64,000 nt of DNA from JBMOJK01 sp049315825 (GCA_049315825.1 JBMOJK010000003.1:4508-68507); one strand, 5' to 3'; counted from the first letter of the stretch, positions 16,688 to 27,531 are shown. Notes: generated by a model not told the origin, from the sequence alone. Numbers and translations are program-made.

Positions 16688-18427
16688 ATGCAGTGACCTG
16701 CACATAACAATAATGCAAGTATTTGAGCACTCCTCAAACCATACGCAGCACTCGTTTGAGGACTTCTTTTGCTCACGCTTGCCGGAAATGCTATCAACCT
16801 CATAGTTCCAAAAATTATCTCAGGAGGGATCGATACATTTGGAACTGCAGCATTTAGTCTCAGTACACTAAGTCTTGAATTCCTCGGGGTGTCTGCGATG
16901 ATTTTCCTCCTGGTGTATCTCCAAAATATCTTGCAGGTCTACATCTCTGAGAAAGTAGCCAAAGATCTACGAGCTCGTCTGATCGCCAAAATCTCTACAC
17001 GAAGCTACGCCTACATCCAAGAGGTTACCCCATCAAAACTCCTCACTAATCTCACTTCCGATATCGACAGTGTTAAATCTTTTGTTTCGCAGGCAATTTC
17101 TTCACTGGCATCATCGGTCTTTCTGATCATAGGATCGAGTATACTACTGCTCATGATCAACTGGCAACTCGCACTTGCTGTCATCGCGATTGTGCCGATC
17201 ATTGGCGTATCTTTTGGATTCATCCTCGGGAAAGTTCGAAAGCTCTTCAAGGCAACCCAAGAAACGATCGACTGGCTCAATAAAATCATCAACGAAAGCA
17301 TTCTTGGTGCTTCTCTCATCCGCATTCTCAATTCACAAGCGCTCGAATACAATAAATTCCTCGAAGCAAGCACTCGCGCGAAGGAGATTGGCTTCGGTAT
17401 CCTCAAACTTTTTGCAACACTCATCCCGATCGTCACCTTTGTATCCAATCTTGCGATCCTCACGATCTTAGTGCTCGGTGGACACTTTGTGATCACAGGA
17501 AGCATGACACTTGGAGATTTTTCTGCGTTCAATGGCTATCTTGCGATCCTGATTTTCCCGATATTTGTTATCGGATTTATGAGTGGAGTCATCGCACAGG
17601 CAACAGCATCTTACGCGCGAATCGCCGAAGTATTATACGCACCGGATATCCCACACACTGGTACGCTTACTGCAGTATTGACGGGTAAGATCGAAGTTCG
17701 CAATATCAACCTACATTTTGGTGAGAAGATCGCGTTACGTGATATATCATTCACGATCCAACCACACACCAAGACTGCGATCATCGGACCAACAGCCGCT
17801 GGTAAAACCCAACTCCTCTCGCTTCTCATGGGACTCATCCAGCCAACGTCTTGAACCATCACCTACGATGGCCATCCGATCGATGAATACAACCAAGAAT
17901 CCCTCTACAAACAAATCAGTCTCGTATTTCAAGATAGCAATCTCTTCAATCTCTCGATCCGAGAAAACATAGCATTCAGCAAGGTCTCAAACGACGCAGC
18001 TTTTCAAAAAGCGATCAAGGCCGCAGAGTTGGAAGACTTCATCAAAACACTTCCCGATGGACTTGAGACCATTGTTTCAGAGCGTGGCGCGAGTCTTTCT
18101 GGTGGACAAAAGCAGCGAATCATGCTCGCGCGTGCACTTACACTCGATCCAAAGATTCTCTTCTTGGATGATTTCACAGCTCGCCTCGACACACAGACCG
18201 AACAAAAAATCCTCCAAAATATCCATACACTCTACCCGGAAACTACCCTGATTTCGGTAACACAAAAGATAGAATCTATTCAGACCTACGATCAGATTAT
18301 CCTCCTCATGGAAGGTGAAATCCTCGCAATCGGAACGCACGATGAGCTCATGGCCACTTCACCCGAATACGTACAAATCTACAATTCCCAATTCAGTACC
18401 AACAACTATGAACTATCAGCTAAATAA
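16688..18427 (+). CDS. ABC exporter half-transporter (TMD-NBD), subunit 1
   Basis: 579 aa, ATG at 16688, TAA at 18425. The N-terminal 35 residues appear only with TGA = Gly (MQGPAHNNNASIGALLKPYAALVGG). Six membrane helices, then an ATPase domain: Walker A IIGPTAAGKTQ, Q-loop VFQDSNLF, signature LSGGQKQR, Walker B ILFLDDFTARLD. In Walker B the catalytic Glu is Asp-Asp (LFLDDF), and the Walker A has Ala-Ala-Gly, so this NBD may form the degenerate site of a heterodimer. The next gene overlaps its end by 20 bases and encodes the partner. Likely exports drugs, lipids or peptides. Confidence 0.9.
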
Positions 18428-20168
18428 GGGACAAAAAACCGATCAGAAGGAACCAATTCTCACCTCGATCAAACGTCTTGGGCCTTTGCTTGCGGGTGAG
18501 GAAAAGAGTTTGTATCTGACACTTGCAACCGTACTGATAAGCTCAGGGTCGGTTTTGATTGCACCGATTATTATCGGACACACGATTGATACATATCTTC
18601 CCACAAAGGACTATAACGGAATTCTCTTCAATGCAGCAATCCTCTTTGCGATCTATATCGCAGGGAGTATCGCAAGTTATGTACAGACCAAGGCGATGGG
18701 AGGTGTAGGACGACGCATGCTCTTCAATCTCCGAAACGCAGTATTTACTCGACTCCAGGAGTTGCCAGTTGATTTCTTTAGCCAAAACAAAACGGGCGAT
18801 CTCATCTCTCGTATCAATAGTGATACAGATAAAATCAATCAGTTCTTCTCGCAGGCACTTATGCAGTTTTTGGGGAATTTCTTCCTCATCGTTGGAGCTG
18901 GGATATTTATCGTATTCCTCAGTCCGAAGCTTGGACTTGCAACACTTCTGCCAGCGCTCGGAGTACTGATTATCACACAAATCATCTCGCCCTGGGTAAA
19001 ACGTAGCAATCTACGCAGTCTTCAATCTACCGGCTCGATGAGTTCCGAGATCCAAGAAAATCTCAATAATTTCAAGGTTATCATCGCCTTCAATCGCCTT
19101 GATTATTTCCGAAAGAAATTCGAAGAAGTAAATACTGCGAATTATTCGAGCGCACTTCGGGCCGGGATTGCGAATAATATTTTCACTCCTCTCTACGGAC
19201 TTGCTTCTAACCTTGCACAGCTCATCGCACTTGCCTACGGAATCTATCTCGTAAATACTGGATATATCACAGTGGGGCTTCTGATCGGGTTTCAGTTTTA
19301 TGTGAATAATTTTTATAGCCCGCTCAAACAACTCGCATCTGTTTGGTCATCATTTCAGCTTGCACTTGCCTCGCTCGATCGCATCTCAGAGGTTCTTGCA
19401 CTCAAATCCAACATGCAGACCGTAGAGCACGCCGTTACTCCAACCAAGGATGCAATCCTCGAATTTCAAAATGTTACATTCGCGTACAACCCCGAGAAAA
19501 CCATCCTCAAAGATATCAACCTCGTACTCGAACGATGAAAGACTTATGCACTCGTTTGACCCACCGGTGGAGGAAAAACAACCACTGCCCTGCTCATGGC
19601 GCGACTCTATGATCCTACATCTTGAACGATCATCTTAGATCAAAAAGATATCAGGTCATACGAGCCTTCTCAGCGTACAGATAAGATCGGTTTCATCCTA
19701 CAAGAACCATTTCTCTTTACGGGTACACTTGCGGACAACATACTCTACGGAAATACCAAATACGTGCATATTACCCACTCACAGATCCTTGAACTTCTCA
19801 CACAAAAAGGACTCACAGGGCTGCTCTCAAAATTTGAAAATGGTCTTGATACCCCCATATCAACCAGTGGTGAATCCATCAGCCTTGGACAAAGACAGCT
19901 ACTTGCGTTCATGCGCGCCATCCTCAAAGAACCCGAGATCCTCATCCTCGACGAAGCAACAGCGAATATCGATACCGTCACTGAACAGCTCCTCGAAGAA
20001 ATGCTCAGCAAACTTCCGAAATCTACTACGAAGGTTATCATCGCGCATCGCCTCAATACGATCAAGGATGCAGACGAGATATTCTTCGTAAATGCTGCAG
20101 AAGTGGTAAATACCGGAAATATGGAACACGCTCTCGATATGCTCCTCCATTGAAAAAGAGCCAGTTAA
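18408..20168 (+). CDS. ABC exporter half-transporter (TMD-NBD), subunit 2
   Basis: 586 aa, ATG at 18408 inside the end of subunit 1, TAA at 20166. Six membrane helices, then NBD with Walker A GPTGGGKTT whose first Gly is TGA (residue 384), Q-loop FILQEPFLFTGTL, signature ISLGQRQLL (S replaced: LGQRQ) and Walker B ILILDEATANID with the catalytic Glu, H-loop IIAHRLNT. The canonical Walker B Glu here and the deviating site in subunit 1 indicate a heterodimeric, asymmetric exporter. TGA Gly codons at 19536, 19557, 19624 and 20151. Confidence 0.92.
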
Positions 20169-20208
20169 AATAATCCTCCAAAGCCTAAGGCGAAGGAGGA
20201 TTATTTTT
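20169..20208 (+). terminator. Bidirectional terminator after the ABC exporter
   Basis: AATAATCCTCC and GGAGGATTATT arms (from 20169 and ending about 20206) with a 15-base loop and A/T tracts on both sides; the stop of the convergent 297-aa gene (20185-20187) is in the loop. Confidence 0.8.
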
Positions 20209-21078
20209 GGTAGTCCGTGGTGGTTTGGAAGATAGATCAATTGCATGTTGTATAGCTTCTCGCACTAATACATCATCACTGTATGTACCCCGATATCCCA
20301 GCATCCAGTTTGTAACATTCTCGCTCACAATCGCAGTAAAGCTTCCGGAGTTATCATCTGCAGCAAACTTGGTTCTCTGAAATTCACGTGGAGATTCGGT
20401 TATGCCATTTTCCTTCATCCATTGATCAAGTGTCTGCGCAATGAGTACCTGATTTTCAGGATTACCGAAATGCACAACAATAGAATCATTCACAGCAATA
20501 AAACTCGATAAATTGGTTGGTATTTTTACTCTAATCGAATCATTGGTATTGCGTGCTACTATACGGAGTCGCTTTATAAGCAAGGGTATACGATGAATAA
20601 ACCAATACTGATTGACTGGAAGAGTGGTGTACATTTTATAGTTTGACTCGACCGTTTTAATCAGCTCAGGATGTACATCAATACCAAACCAGACAGGGTT
20701 GCTCACCCATTTGAACTGAGGCTCCATGCGCAATAGAAATTGCTCAATATTTTCTCTTCTTTTCGCATACCAATTCTGTTGTAACTTGAGGTCTGCCATA
20801 ATGTCAGCAATAGACTTCTTCGAGAGTATTACCTCTCCACGATGCGAAAGCATCTCATAAAGAGAATTCACAATTGCATTGGAGAGTTCAAATCATGTCT
20901 TTTTAGAAAGATGCCCATGAATGATTTGTGCGTAGTGATCTTTTTTGCGATCCTCCAAATCAGTAGATGAAGCACTCAAAACTGCTCATGCTCGATTCTT
21001 TGCAATATTTAAAACCTCAGACTGTTTTGAGGTATTGTTTGGAGTTCAGGGATTTTTTGGAGAGTTAAGATCACTCAT
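20185..21078 (-). CDS. Hypothetical protein, 297 aa
   Basis: ATG at 21078, TAG at 20185; three TGA Gly codons in the first 70 residues (NPGTPNN, RAGAVLS, KTGFELS). The N-terminus is Ser/Asn-rich and disordered; the middle has helices with QQNWYAKRRENIEQFLLRME; the last part is alpha/beta (VNDSIVVHFGNPENQVLIAQTLDQWM). No signal peptide or family recognised. It has no adjacent partner gene on its strand. Confidence 0.55.
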
Positions 21079-21174
21079 AATAGAAGATATTTTCATAGTA
21101 TCATACATAGATTGTTTCCTGCAAATATCCACAAAACACACCTCCCTAGGGTGTATTTTTTAACCGGCCTATTT

Positions 21175-21203
21175 TTGACTCAGCTTATTTGAGTGAATAT
21201 ACA
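21175..21203 (+). promoter_or_regulatory. Sigma-70-type promoter
   Basis: TTGACT (21175-21180), 17 bases, TATACA (21198-21203). It precedes the flavoprotein-Nudix pair; the leader of about 130 bases contains a small reading frame. Confidence 0.7.
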
Positions 21204-21227
21204 AAGTTGCAAGCTAGTTCATGTGTT

Positions 21228-21344
21228 ATGGATAAAAACCCAGATAGTCAAAGATGGATATTTAAAAAACTCACGTACGCATATTTTCAAATAAGCAGAA
21301 ACGCATATGATATTCACTTACTACCTATAGACTCACATGAATAA
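21228..21344 (+). CDS. Possible small leader ORF, 38 aa
   Basis: ATG at 21228, TAA at 21342, ending 8 bases inside the flavoprotein gene. Sequence begins MDKNPDSQRWIFKKLTYAYF; basic and aromatic, no motif. Its stop overlapping the next ATG suggests translational coupling, but no SD is evident and it could be chance. Confidence 0.3.
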   Translation: MDKNPDSQRWIFKKLTYAYFQISRNAYDIHLLPIDSHE

Positions 21345-21888
21345 GTTAATCATCACAGCGCATCCGAGCTCACAGGGATTTACTCATAAAATTGCCCAGA
21401 AGATATCGGAACTATCAATACGAAGGGGTGATGCTGTTGAAATCCTCGATCTCTATAAGACTGATCTCAAGCAGGATTTTCTCGCATTTGAGGATATGAA
21501 GGACTTCGGAAAAGACGCAACTACCCAAGCACTTCAGGCAAAGATTACTTGGGCAGATGAACTCGTATTTATATTCCCGATCTGGTGGGGAGACACCCCA
21601 GCAATCATGAAGAATTTCATCGACTGTAACTTCGGAGCAGGATTTGCATTCAAGTATGTAAACGGGAAATCCGTTGGACTGCTTACCGGGAAATCCGCAC
21701 GTATCATCGCAACTTCTGGTGCGCCAGGATTCTTCTACAAAATCCTCCTTCATGTCCAAGTTATGTGGAATCTTAACCGTATCAAGTTCTGTGGAATTAC
21801 ACAAAAATCTTTCACAGTATTTGGCAGCATGGACAGCTCCAAAGCCAATAAAGATGCCTATCTCAAGAGTCTCAATCATCTTATTTAA
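21337..21888 (+). CDS. NAD(P)H-dependent flavin oxidoreductase (flavodoxin-like, quinone reductase/MdaB type)
   Basis: 183 aa, ATG at 21337, TAA at 21886. KLIITAHPSSQGFTHKIAQ is the flavin phosphate loop, VEILDLYK the following strand, and ADELVFIFPIWWGDTPAIMKNFID the family signature (PxWWxxxPAxxKxxxD). GKSARIIATSGAPGFFY follows. Members reduce quinones or act as flavoproteins in oxidative stress. Five bases before the Nudix gene, so they form an operon. No TGA codons. Confidence 0.9.
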   Translation: MNKLIITAHPSSQGFTHKIAQKISELSIRRGDAVEILDLYKTDLKQDFLAFEDMKDFGKDATTQALQAKITWADELVFIFPIWWGDTPAIMKNFIDCNFGAGFAFKYVNGKSVGLLTGKSARIIATSGAPGFFYKILLHVQVMWNLNRIKFCGITQKSFTVFGSMDSSKANKDAYLKSLNHLI

Positions 21889-21893
21889 TTCCT

Positions 21894-22406
21894 ATGTCTC
21901 ATCTCGTTCAACTCACCGACCGTGACGATCAGTTTCTCGGACACAAGATGCGGGATGAGCTCACACCAGAGGATATCTTTCGCTGTATTTCCGTGCACAT
22001 AACAGATCATTCAGGTGAATACATCCTCATACAAAAGCGCAGTCTCACGAAACCAGCTGCACCGGGTCGCTGGACACTCGGTGTGATGTGAACACTCGAG
22101 GATGGTGATACTTATGAAATCTGAGCACTCCGAGAAATCCAAGAAGAACTCGGTTTTTCGCCACAAAGCCTGACACATCACGGTGTTACTTTCGTGCCCA
22201 ATCATTCGGTCGGAGGACTCCAGCGAGGCTTATTTGTAGTTCAGACTGACATAACGACTGATTTTGTCCTCCAGGAAAGCGAGGTCGCAGAGGTTCGCTG
22301 GGTAACAAAACAAGAACTTATCGACTGGATAAATGAAGAATCTGATATGTTCACGAGCGGATCACTTCAGGTTTGGCGAGAACTGGGAATTCTTAGCGCC
22401 GAATAA
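21894..22406 (+). CDS. Nudix hydrolase
   Basis: 170 aa, ATG at 21894, TAA at 22404. Nudix box at 66-88: G-TLEDG-D-TYEIGAL-REIQEELGF; the first Gly (residue 66) and a second at 76 region are TGA, and the usual first Glu is Asp. Start GHKMRDELTPEDIFRCISVHITD and end RWVTKQELIDWI resemble YfcD/isopentenyl-diphosphate-isomerase-like Nudix proteins. Substrate unknown. The 3' end overlaps the convergent FemX-like gene by 14 bases. Confidence 0.85.
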
Positions 22407-23418
22407 TCTTCTTAAAACTTCGAATACATTGCAAGAAGGCATACATCCATCCCTGGATCACATAAATCCGCTTCTTTGGAAATTCAAATTCACTTCCTCC
22501 GAATTTCCGCTTGAAATCTGACACTCATTCGAGTCGATGGTTCATTACACCGGCAGGTGCAATCCCGAGAAAGTCATACACACTACACCCTGCAGCCTTG
22601 CTCGCACGCATCATCTCCCACTGCAGGAGATACGCGGGCATGAATTTGCGCTTCGCGTTGTCCGAAGTCGATGCACCATAGTAATAGAGCGCAGTTGCAT
22701 CCTGGATCACGAGTATCGCAGCTGCGATCACTTCGCCGTCTTTTTTGGCGAGATAGAGTCACTCATGAGTGCCCGTACGAGCAGCAAGGAGTGCTTCATA
22801 GTAAGTACGAGAATTCCCAGCAAAGCCGTCGCGCTCGAGTGTCTCATGTAAAAGTCGCATAAATGCATCAAGGTCTGTAGTGTCACCCTCTGATCGAACG
22901 ACAGTTACTTCATGCTTTTGTGCGAGTTTGATATTATATCGCCCCTTTTGGTGCATCTGTGCGAGGATTGCATCTTCGTCCTGCGTGAGATCTATGAGGA
23001 GTGTATGTGATTCGATGAATCCTTTGTAGTATCCGCACTTCCCTTGTTTTAGAGCGAGTTCATATATCGGTTCGATCTGCAAGAAGACTCCACCCTCCTT
23101 TCGCACGAGATCCTGCATCGCAGTCTCGAATGCTCCTAGGTCACAGTCCGAAGTGATACTGGGTCCTCCAATACAGAAGAATCCATATTTCCCGAGTCCG
23201 ATCGAACGTTTCTCAATAAGAGCATATCCAAGAAGTTTACTATCTCGTACATCACCCAAAAAATACGCCTGATCAAGCGCTCCGCCTCGCAGTAACATCT
23301 CGATCCAGTCGATCTGCTGCCAAACAGGTACATATTCATGAGATCACTGCCAGAAATCTGAAATCATCTTTCGGATTTCTGTAAAATCTTCACCAAGACC
23401 AAAAGTTCGTATTTGCAT
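22393..23418 (-). CDS. FemX-like aminoacyltransferase (peptidoglycan interpeptide bridge)
   Basis: 341 aa, ATG at 23418, TAA at 22393; TGA Gly at 23344, 22756 and 22525. N-terminal SDFWQGSHEYVPVWQQIDWIEMLLRGGALDQAYFLGD, first GNAT-like domain, then MHQKGRYNIKLAQKH (MxxKxRYNIxxA is diagnostic), RLLHETLERDGFAG, ATALYYYGASTSDNAKRKFMPAYLLQWEMMRASKAAGCSVYDFLGIAP. FemX/MurM enzymes attach amino acids from aminoacyl-tRNA to the lipid II peptide. Full length for the family. Confidence 0.9.
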
Positions 23419-23458
23419 AGGCGAAAGGCTACGAAAAGCGTGTTAAAATGCAATACAT

Positions 23459-23487
23459 TTGCGTTTATGGGTATGATTTGTTATATT
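23459..23487 (+). promoter_or_regulatory. Sigma-70-type promoter
   Basis: TTGCGT (23459-23464), 17 bases, TATATT (23482-23487), 28 bases before the STAS gene ATG. Confidence 0.6.
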
Positions 23488-23514
23488 TTTTGTGGTTCTA
23501 TCTCTTTTCTCCAT

Positions 23515-23865
23515 ATGAATACGCTTATTGAAGTAAACACTCGAACTGCTAACGACGTGATGATTTTTGAGTTCACAGGTGAGCTCGACGAAACAAATGC
23601 AGACAAGACATTCACTTCCATCTACAACGCTATTCCTGATTTCACTGGGAAGAAGGTTCTCTTCAACCTCGTAGGACTCAAATACCTCAACTCAAAGTCG
23701 ATCGGATACATCGCTGACATTTTTCAGAACATCGAAGACGGTAACGGAAAAATGGTGATCTCTAATATGACCGAAGAAGTAAAGGATACTCTTGAGCTCG
23801 TTGGTATCACAACGATCATCCAGATCGCTGAGACCGAAGATGAAGGAGTTGCCATGATGGCATAA
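23515..23865 (+). CDS. STAS-domain protein (anti-sigma factor antagonist-like)
   Basis: 116 aa from ATG 23515 (upstream in-frame starts overlap the promoter). Typical STAS fold: VMIFEFTGELDETNADKTFTSIYNAI, KKVLFNLVGLKYLNSKSIGYIADIFQNIEDGNGKMVISNMTEEVKDTLELVGI. The loop L-NSKS-IGYI is where the SpoIIAA phosphoserine lies (here NSKS, so a Ser is available). STAS proteins usually work with a serine kinase/anti-sigma; none is adjacent. Own promoter and terminator. Confidence 0.88.
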   Translation: MNTLIEVNTRTANDVMIFEFTGELDETNADKTFTSIYNAIPDFTGKKVLFNLVGLKYLNSKSIGYIADIFQNIEDGNGKMVISNMTEEVKDTLELVGITTIIQIAETEDEGVAMMA

Positions 23866-23878
23866 ATTGTCAATACAA

Positions 23879-23907
23879 TTAAACCGCTCAAATAGGGCGG
23901 TTTTTTG
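23879..23907 (+). terminator. Terminator of the STAS gene
   Basis: AAACCGC-TCAAATAG-GGCGGTTTTTT hairpin. Confidence 0.85.
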
Positions 23908-23954
23908 ATTTCTAAAAAGACTTATGAGAAGATGAAAGAAATCAACACCTATCT

Positions 23955-25655
23955 ATGTCAGAAAAAAATACTCACGATATCGTATCAAATAGCCACGAGA
24001 TTGCCTCCGGAAATAAGGAGGCACATCCCGTCTTTGCAGAAAAACCTCAAACACGCGAACAGATCAACATGGAAACAGCAAACGATCGTATTCGCCTACT
24101 CCAGTCTGAAGAAAAAAAGACAAAAGACCTCGAGCGCAAAGGAGAGATTCGCACACAAATTAACGCGATTCGTCGTGAAAACAATCGCAATGCTCAGAAA
24201 GATGCCTACATCAATCCTACACTTACACAGGATGCCTCCTTTGCAAAACAAGCAAAAGAGCTTCTTGGTGATGGTTCAGTAGACAGCATTTCTGCAAAAA
24301 ATCTCCTCAAATTAGAGCGCACAAAACGTGGATCTCTTTCAAAGTTTTTTGCATTCAAAAAAACAACAGATGAAAAGGGGAATGATCTTGAGGAGCCACT
24401 TGATGTATCCAAGATTAAGGAAGGTGATAATATCATTATTGATTTTGGTCGGAATTCTAGCGCAGATATCAAGATAGGTGCAGGGGATCTTATTCCAATA
24501 AACATCCAAGCAGTCTCTATTACAGACACTAAAGGTCGAGTACGGGTAGGAATTCGTTCCGTGGTAAACGGCAAGGTTGGTTACTATGATGAAAGTGGAT
24601 ATATGGAGATTCACAACGGATACACACTCCATATTCTTACAGCAAAAGAAGTGAAATCTGCACTCACTGCACTTGAAGGAAAGGTAACACTGAGCACTGA
24701 CGAAAAGAAAGAAAATGATGCAATGGATAGTTTTATTGAACAGGCCGATCGATTCCCTTCTCTTGCCCAGCGACTCACAAGTTCAAATATTGAACAATAT
24801 AAGTCATATCAAGAGAAAGCAACTGTGCTCGCAAAACAAATAGAAAGTGAAACTGGTATCCCATGGCAAGTAACCTATGGTCAAGCTACTCTTGAGACTG
24901 GCTATGGTCAACATGCACCAGGGAATAATTACTTTGGAATGAAGGGTTCTGGGCAATCACAAAAGACGAAGGAGGTGATTAATGGTGTGGAAGTAACCGT
25001 ACAAGCAGGATTCAAGACATACGCCAGCATGGAAGAATCATTTGCAGACTATGCGCGACTCATATCAACAAGCGCACGCTACAAAAAGGCATTTGAATTT
25101 AAAAATGATCCAGAAGCATTCCTTACAGAAATCATTCGAGGTGGATACGCAACAGATCTTGCATATGTCGGGAAAGTAAAATCTATCTGGTGAGATTATG
25201 AAAACATTTACAATGCTACCCCAGAAAATATAGCACGCGTTCAAATTGACCCGTCTATCAAAGTAGATCCAGACACACTCATTGCTCACGCTGAGAAATA
25301 TCTCGGCATGAAATATCAGCTCGGTGCAGATGGAACAAGTGCAATCGACTGTTCGCAGCTTGTGGTAGAATCTCTCAAGCAAGCAGGAGCTGTTGGCTCA
25401 GGGTTTGATACCACTGCTGCTGGATTTCACTCCGTTACAAAGCCAAAAAAAGCACATGAGGTACAGCGCGGTGATTTCGTGTTTCTTAAAAACGGCAGTA
25501 ATATTACTCATATCGAAATCGCAACAGGTCCAGCTGTAAATGGAGTTATTCCCATCATTGATGCAAGCGGACGTAGCAACGCAGGAAAAGTTGCCTATCG
25601 CGAACAACGAATTGATAGTCATGTACTCGTTGGAACTCCTACGTTCTACGCATAA
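23955..25655 (+). CDS. Glucosaminidase-NlpC/P60 peptidoglycan hydrolase
   Basis: 566 aa, ATG at 23955, TAA at 25653; TGA at 25191 read as Gly between the two catalytic domains. N-terminal 1-110 is charged and disordered/helical; 120-230 looks like a small beta domain (unrecognised). Residues about 280-420 are a FlgJ-like glucosaminidase: GIPWQVTYGQATLETGYGQHAPGNNYFGMKG, catalytic Glu314, then FADYARLIS. Residues 440-566 are NlpC/P60: AIDCSQLVVE (Cys466), RGDFVFLKN, ITHIEIATG (His519). It should cleave both glycan and peptide. No signal peptide is visible, so export or lysis-type release is unexplained. Confidence 0.88.
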
Positions 25656-25657
25656 AT

Positions 25658-25702
25658 AAAACCCCCCTTACTTTGCTCCTAAGAGCTACGTGGGGGATTT
25701 TT
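25658..25702. terminator. Bidirectional terminator
   Basis: Arms AAAACCCCCC and GTGGGGGATTTTTT with a long loop, between the convergent hydrolase and Pol I 5'-nuclease genes. Confidence 0.75.
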
Positions 25703-26889
25703 TAGAATATTCCAAGCTGTCAGCTTGCAGGAGCCTCAACATTGTCGAGGTACTGCCAAAGGGTTTTGATATCTTCTTTGAGCTCGAAGCCTATGATCTC
25801 GATATCTGCATTCAGGAGAGATTGGATAAACTCTGTCACTGAGACTACCGAAACATCGATGAAGTACTTCCCTGTATCAGGGATATCGAGTGCGATACCA
25901 GTGAGGACACTCGCATCTTTCTTGGTGGCAAGTGCAACGCGACCAGCTTCAAGGACGAGCGGGAGGAGTTTTTCGAGTTCTGTACTCGAATCGATCTTAG
26001 TATACGTCACACCAAGTGAGTCAAAATTCGCAAGCACCTGCTCATCATCAGGTAAGAGTGATCGAAACTCGAATTCCCGGAAGAGTTCACGAACCGCAGG
26101 ATTCACGATCGAACGATCTCTGAATATATGAGCGTCGAGATCACATTCGATCTCGACCGTTGTATCGATCGAAGCGAGTTTTTTGGAGAGGAAGGCAACC
26201 TCCCGGTTCTCTTCGAGGACAAGTCGGGTTTTTTCGGGCATTTTGTCGAGATTCTCGTAGATGGATTCGAGCGATCCGAACTCACCAATGAGCGATTGCG
26301 CCTTCTTCGGACCAAATCCCTTGATCCCTGGGATATTATCCGAACTATCCCCAGTGATCGAGAGATAATCTACGACGTGTTCTGGTCCAACACCGAATTT
26401 CTCCCATGCCTGCTCGCTTCGCATCACTGAGCGCTTCATCGTGTCATACACCACGACATTTCCACCGATGAATTGGTAGAGATCCTTGTCTCCAGAAAGG
26501 ATCGAGATCTCGTTTTGCGGATCGGTTCGGAGTCTGGTAGCGAGTGTTCCGATGATATCGTCCGCTTCGTATCCGAGTTTCTCAAGAACGGGGATTTCCA
26601 TCGCTGCAAGTAGTCGCGTGATATGTTTTTCTTGTGACTTGAGATCGTCCGGCATACGGTCTCGAGTTCCCTTGTATTCTGGATATATCTTCTCACGAAA
26701 GGTCTCCCCCTTCGCGTCCATGATGAATATGAGAGTATCTGGTCGTTCGCTCGAATGAAGCCCGAGAAGTGCCTTCGCCATTCAAAATACCGCATTCACC
26801 GGCTCACCTGCCTTCGTAGTGAATGGTGGTACCGCGTAGAAGAGACGATAGATGAGATTGTACCCGTCGATAAGGAAAATCTTGCGCAT
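25702..26889 (-). CDS. DNA polymerase I 5'-3' exonuclease domain protein, without polymerase domain
   Basis: 395 aa, ATG at 26889, TAA at 25702. Residues 1-290 are a full 5'-nuclease: FLIDGYNLIYRLFYAV, VFG-MAKALLG (Gly is TGA), EYKGTRDRMPDDLKSQ, YEADDIIGTLA, SGDKDLYQF, YLSITGDSSDNIPGIKGFGPKKAQ. Residues about 300-390 begin a 3'-5'-exonuclease-like fold (TELEKLLPLVLEAGRVALATKK, IIGFELKEDIKTL) and stop. The polymerase domain is missing and nothing adjacent replaces it. It would process flaps and primers; a separate polymerase must exist elsewhere. Seven bases after dut. Confidence 0.9.
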
Positions 26890-26896
26890 AAGATGG

Positions 26897-27325
26897 TTAT
26901 TTATTCCCTGTTGTTCCAAATCCACCACGGTCTGTGTTATCCATGGTTTCTACAAGTTCGAAGTCCGCGCGTTCAATCTTCACGAATACACCCTGACCGA
27001 TACGCTCTCCTTTTTCGATCGTCACCGGTTCTTTGCGCATATTGATATATGGGAATTTGATCGTGTCATTGTCCCCTGCGTAGTCGATATCGATAATCCC
27101 GACAGAGTTCGTCTGCATGAGACCATAGTTCTTGAATGTACTCGAACGTGGCTGGATCTGAAGTACGTATCCAGCAGGAGTTTCGATCACGGTTCCTGTA
27201 TCTACGAGCTTGAATTCTCCGGGTGCAAATGTCACCGTTTCGTTCGCTTCAAAGTCAAAGCCACATGCTCCAGCTGTCTTGTATTCTAGCTTCTTACCAG
27301 AGAGATTTTTGATTCGTACTTTCAT
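26897..27325 (-). CDS. dut: dUTP diphosphatase
   Basis: 142 aa, ATG at 27325. Five dUTPase motifs: AGACGFDFEAN (1), QIQPRSSTFKNYGLM (2), NSVGIIDIDYAGDN (3), KGERIGQGVF (4) and RGGFGTTG (5, C-terminal). Trimeric enzyme hydrolysing dUTP to dUMP. The usual Ala-Gly-Tyr-Asp in motif 1 reads AGACGFD, otherwise canonical. Operon with the 5'-nuclease gene, a sensible DNA-repair pairing. Confidence 0.95.
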   Translation of the reverse strand: MKVRIKNLSGKKLEYKTAGACGFDFEANETVTFAPGEFKLVDTGTVIETPAGYVLQIQPRSSTFKNYGLMQTNSVGIIDIDYAGDNDTIKFPYINMRKEPVTIEKGERIGQGVFVKIERADFELVETMDNTDRGGFGTTGNK

Positions 27326-27345
27326 AGAGGAAAATTATTTCTACG

Positions 27346-27374
27346 AGTATATCTATGGCACTCGAAAGCAGAAA
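27346..27374 (-). promoter_or_regulatory. Probable dut promoter
   Basis: On the minus strand TTTCTG (27369-27374), 17 bases, TATACT (27346-27351), 21 bases before the dut ATG. Confidence 0.55.
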
Positions 27375-27443
27375 AAAATCCGAAATTACCTATGTTCAAT
27401 TATTAACAAAAGTGAATTCTCACAGATGATTTTTAAATATAGT

Positions 27444-27476
27444 TTGACCTTACCGGGGGGGGGTAATGATTATAGT
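27444..27476 (+). promoter_or_regulatory. Promoter with G9 tract in the spacer (possible phase-variable switch)
   Basis: TTGACC (27444-27449), a 21-base spacer containing nine consecutive G (27455-27463), then TATAGT (27471-27476). The spacer is about four bases too long for good promoter function; slipped-strand loss of G residues would bring it to 17. The arrangement is like known homopolymer-spacer promoters of Neisseria. Confidence 0.5.
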
Positions 27477-27531
27477 GCGGCCACTTTCAGAAGCGCTCTT
27501 GAAACGAAATCAAATCACATAAGGAATTCCT

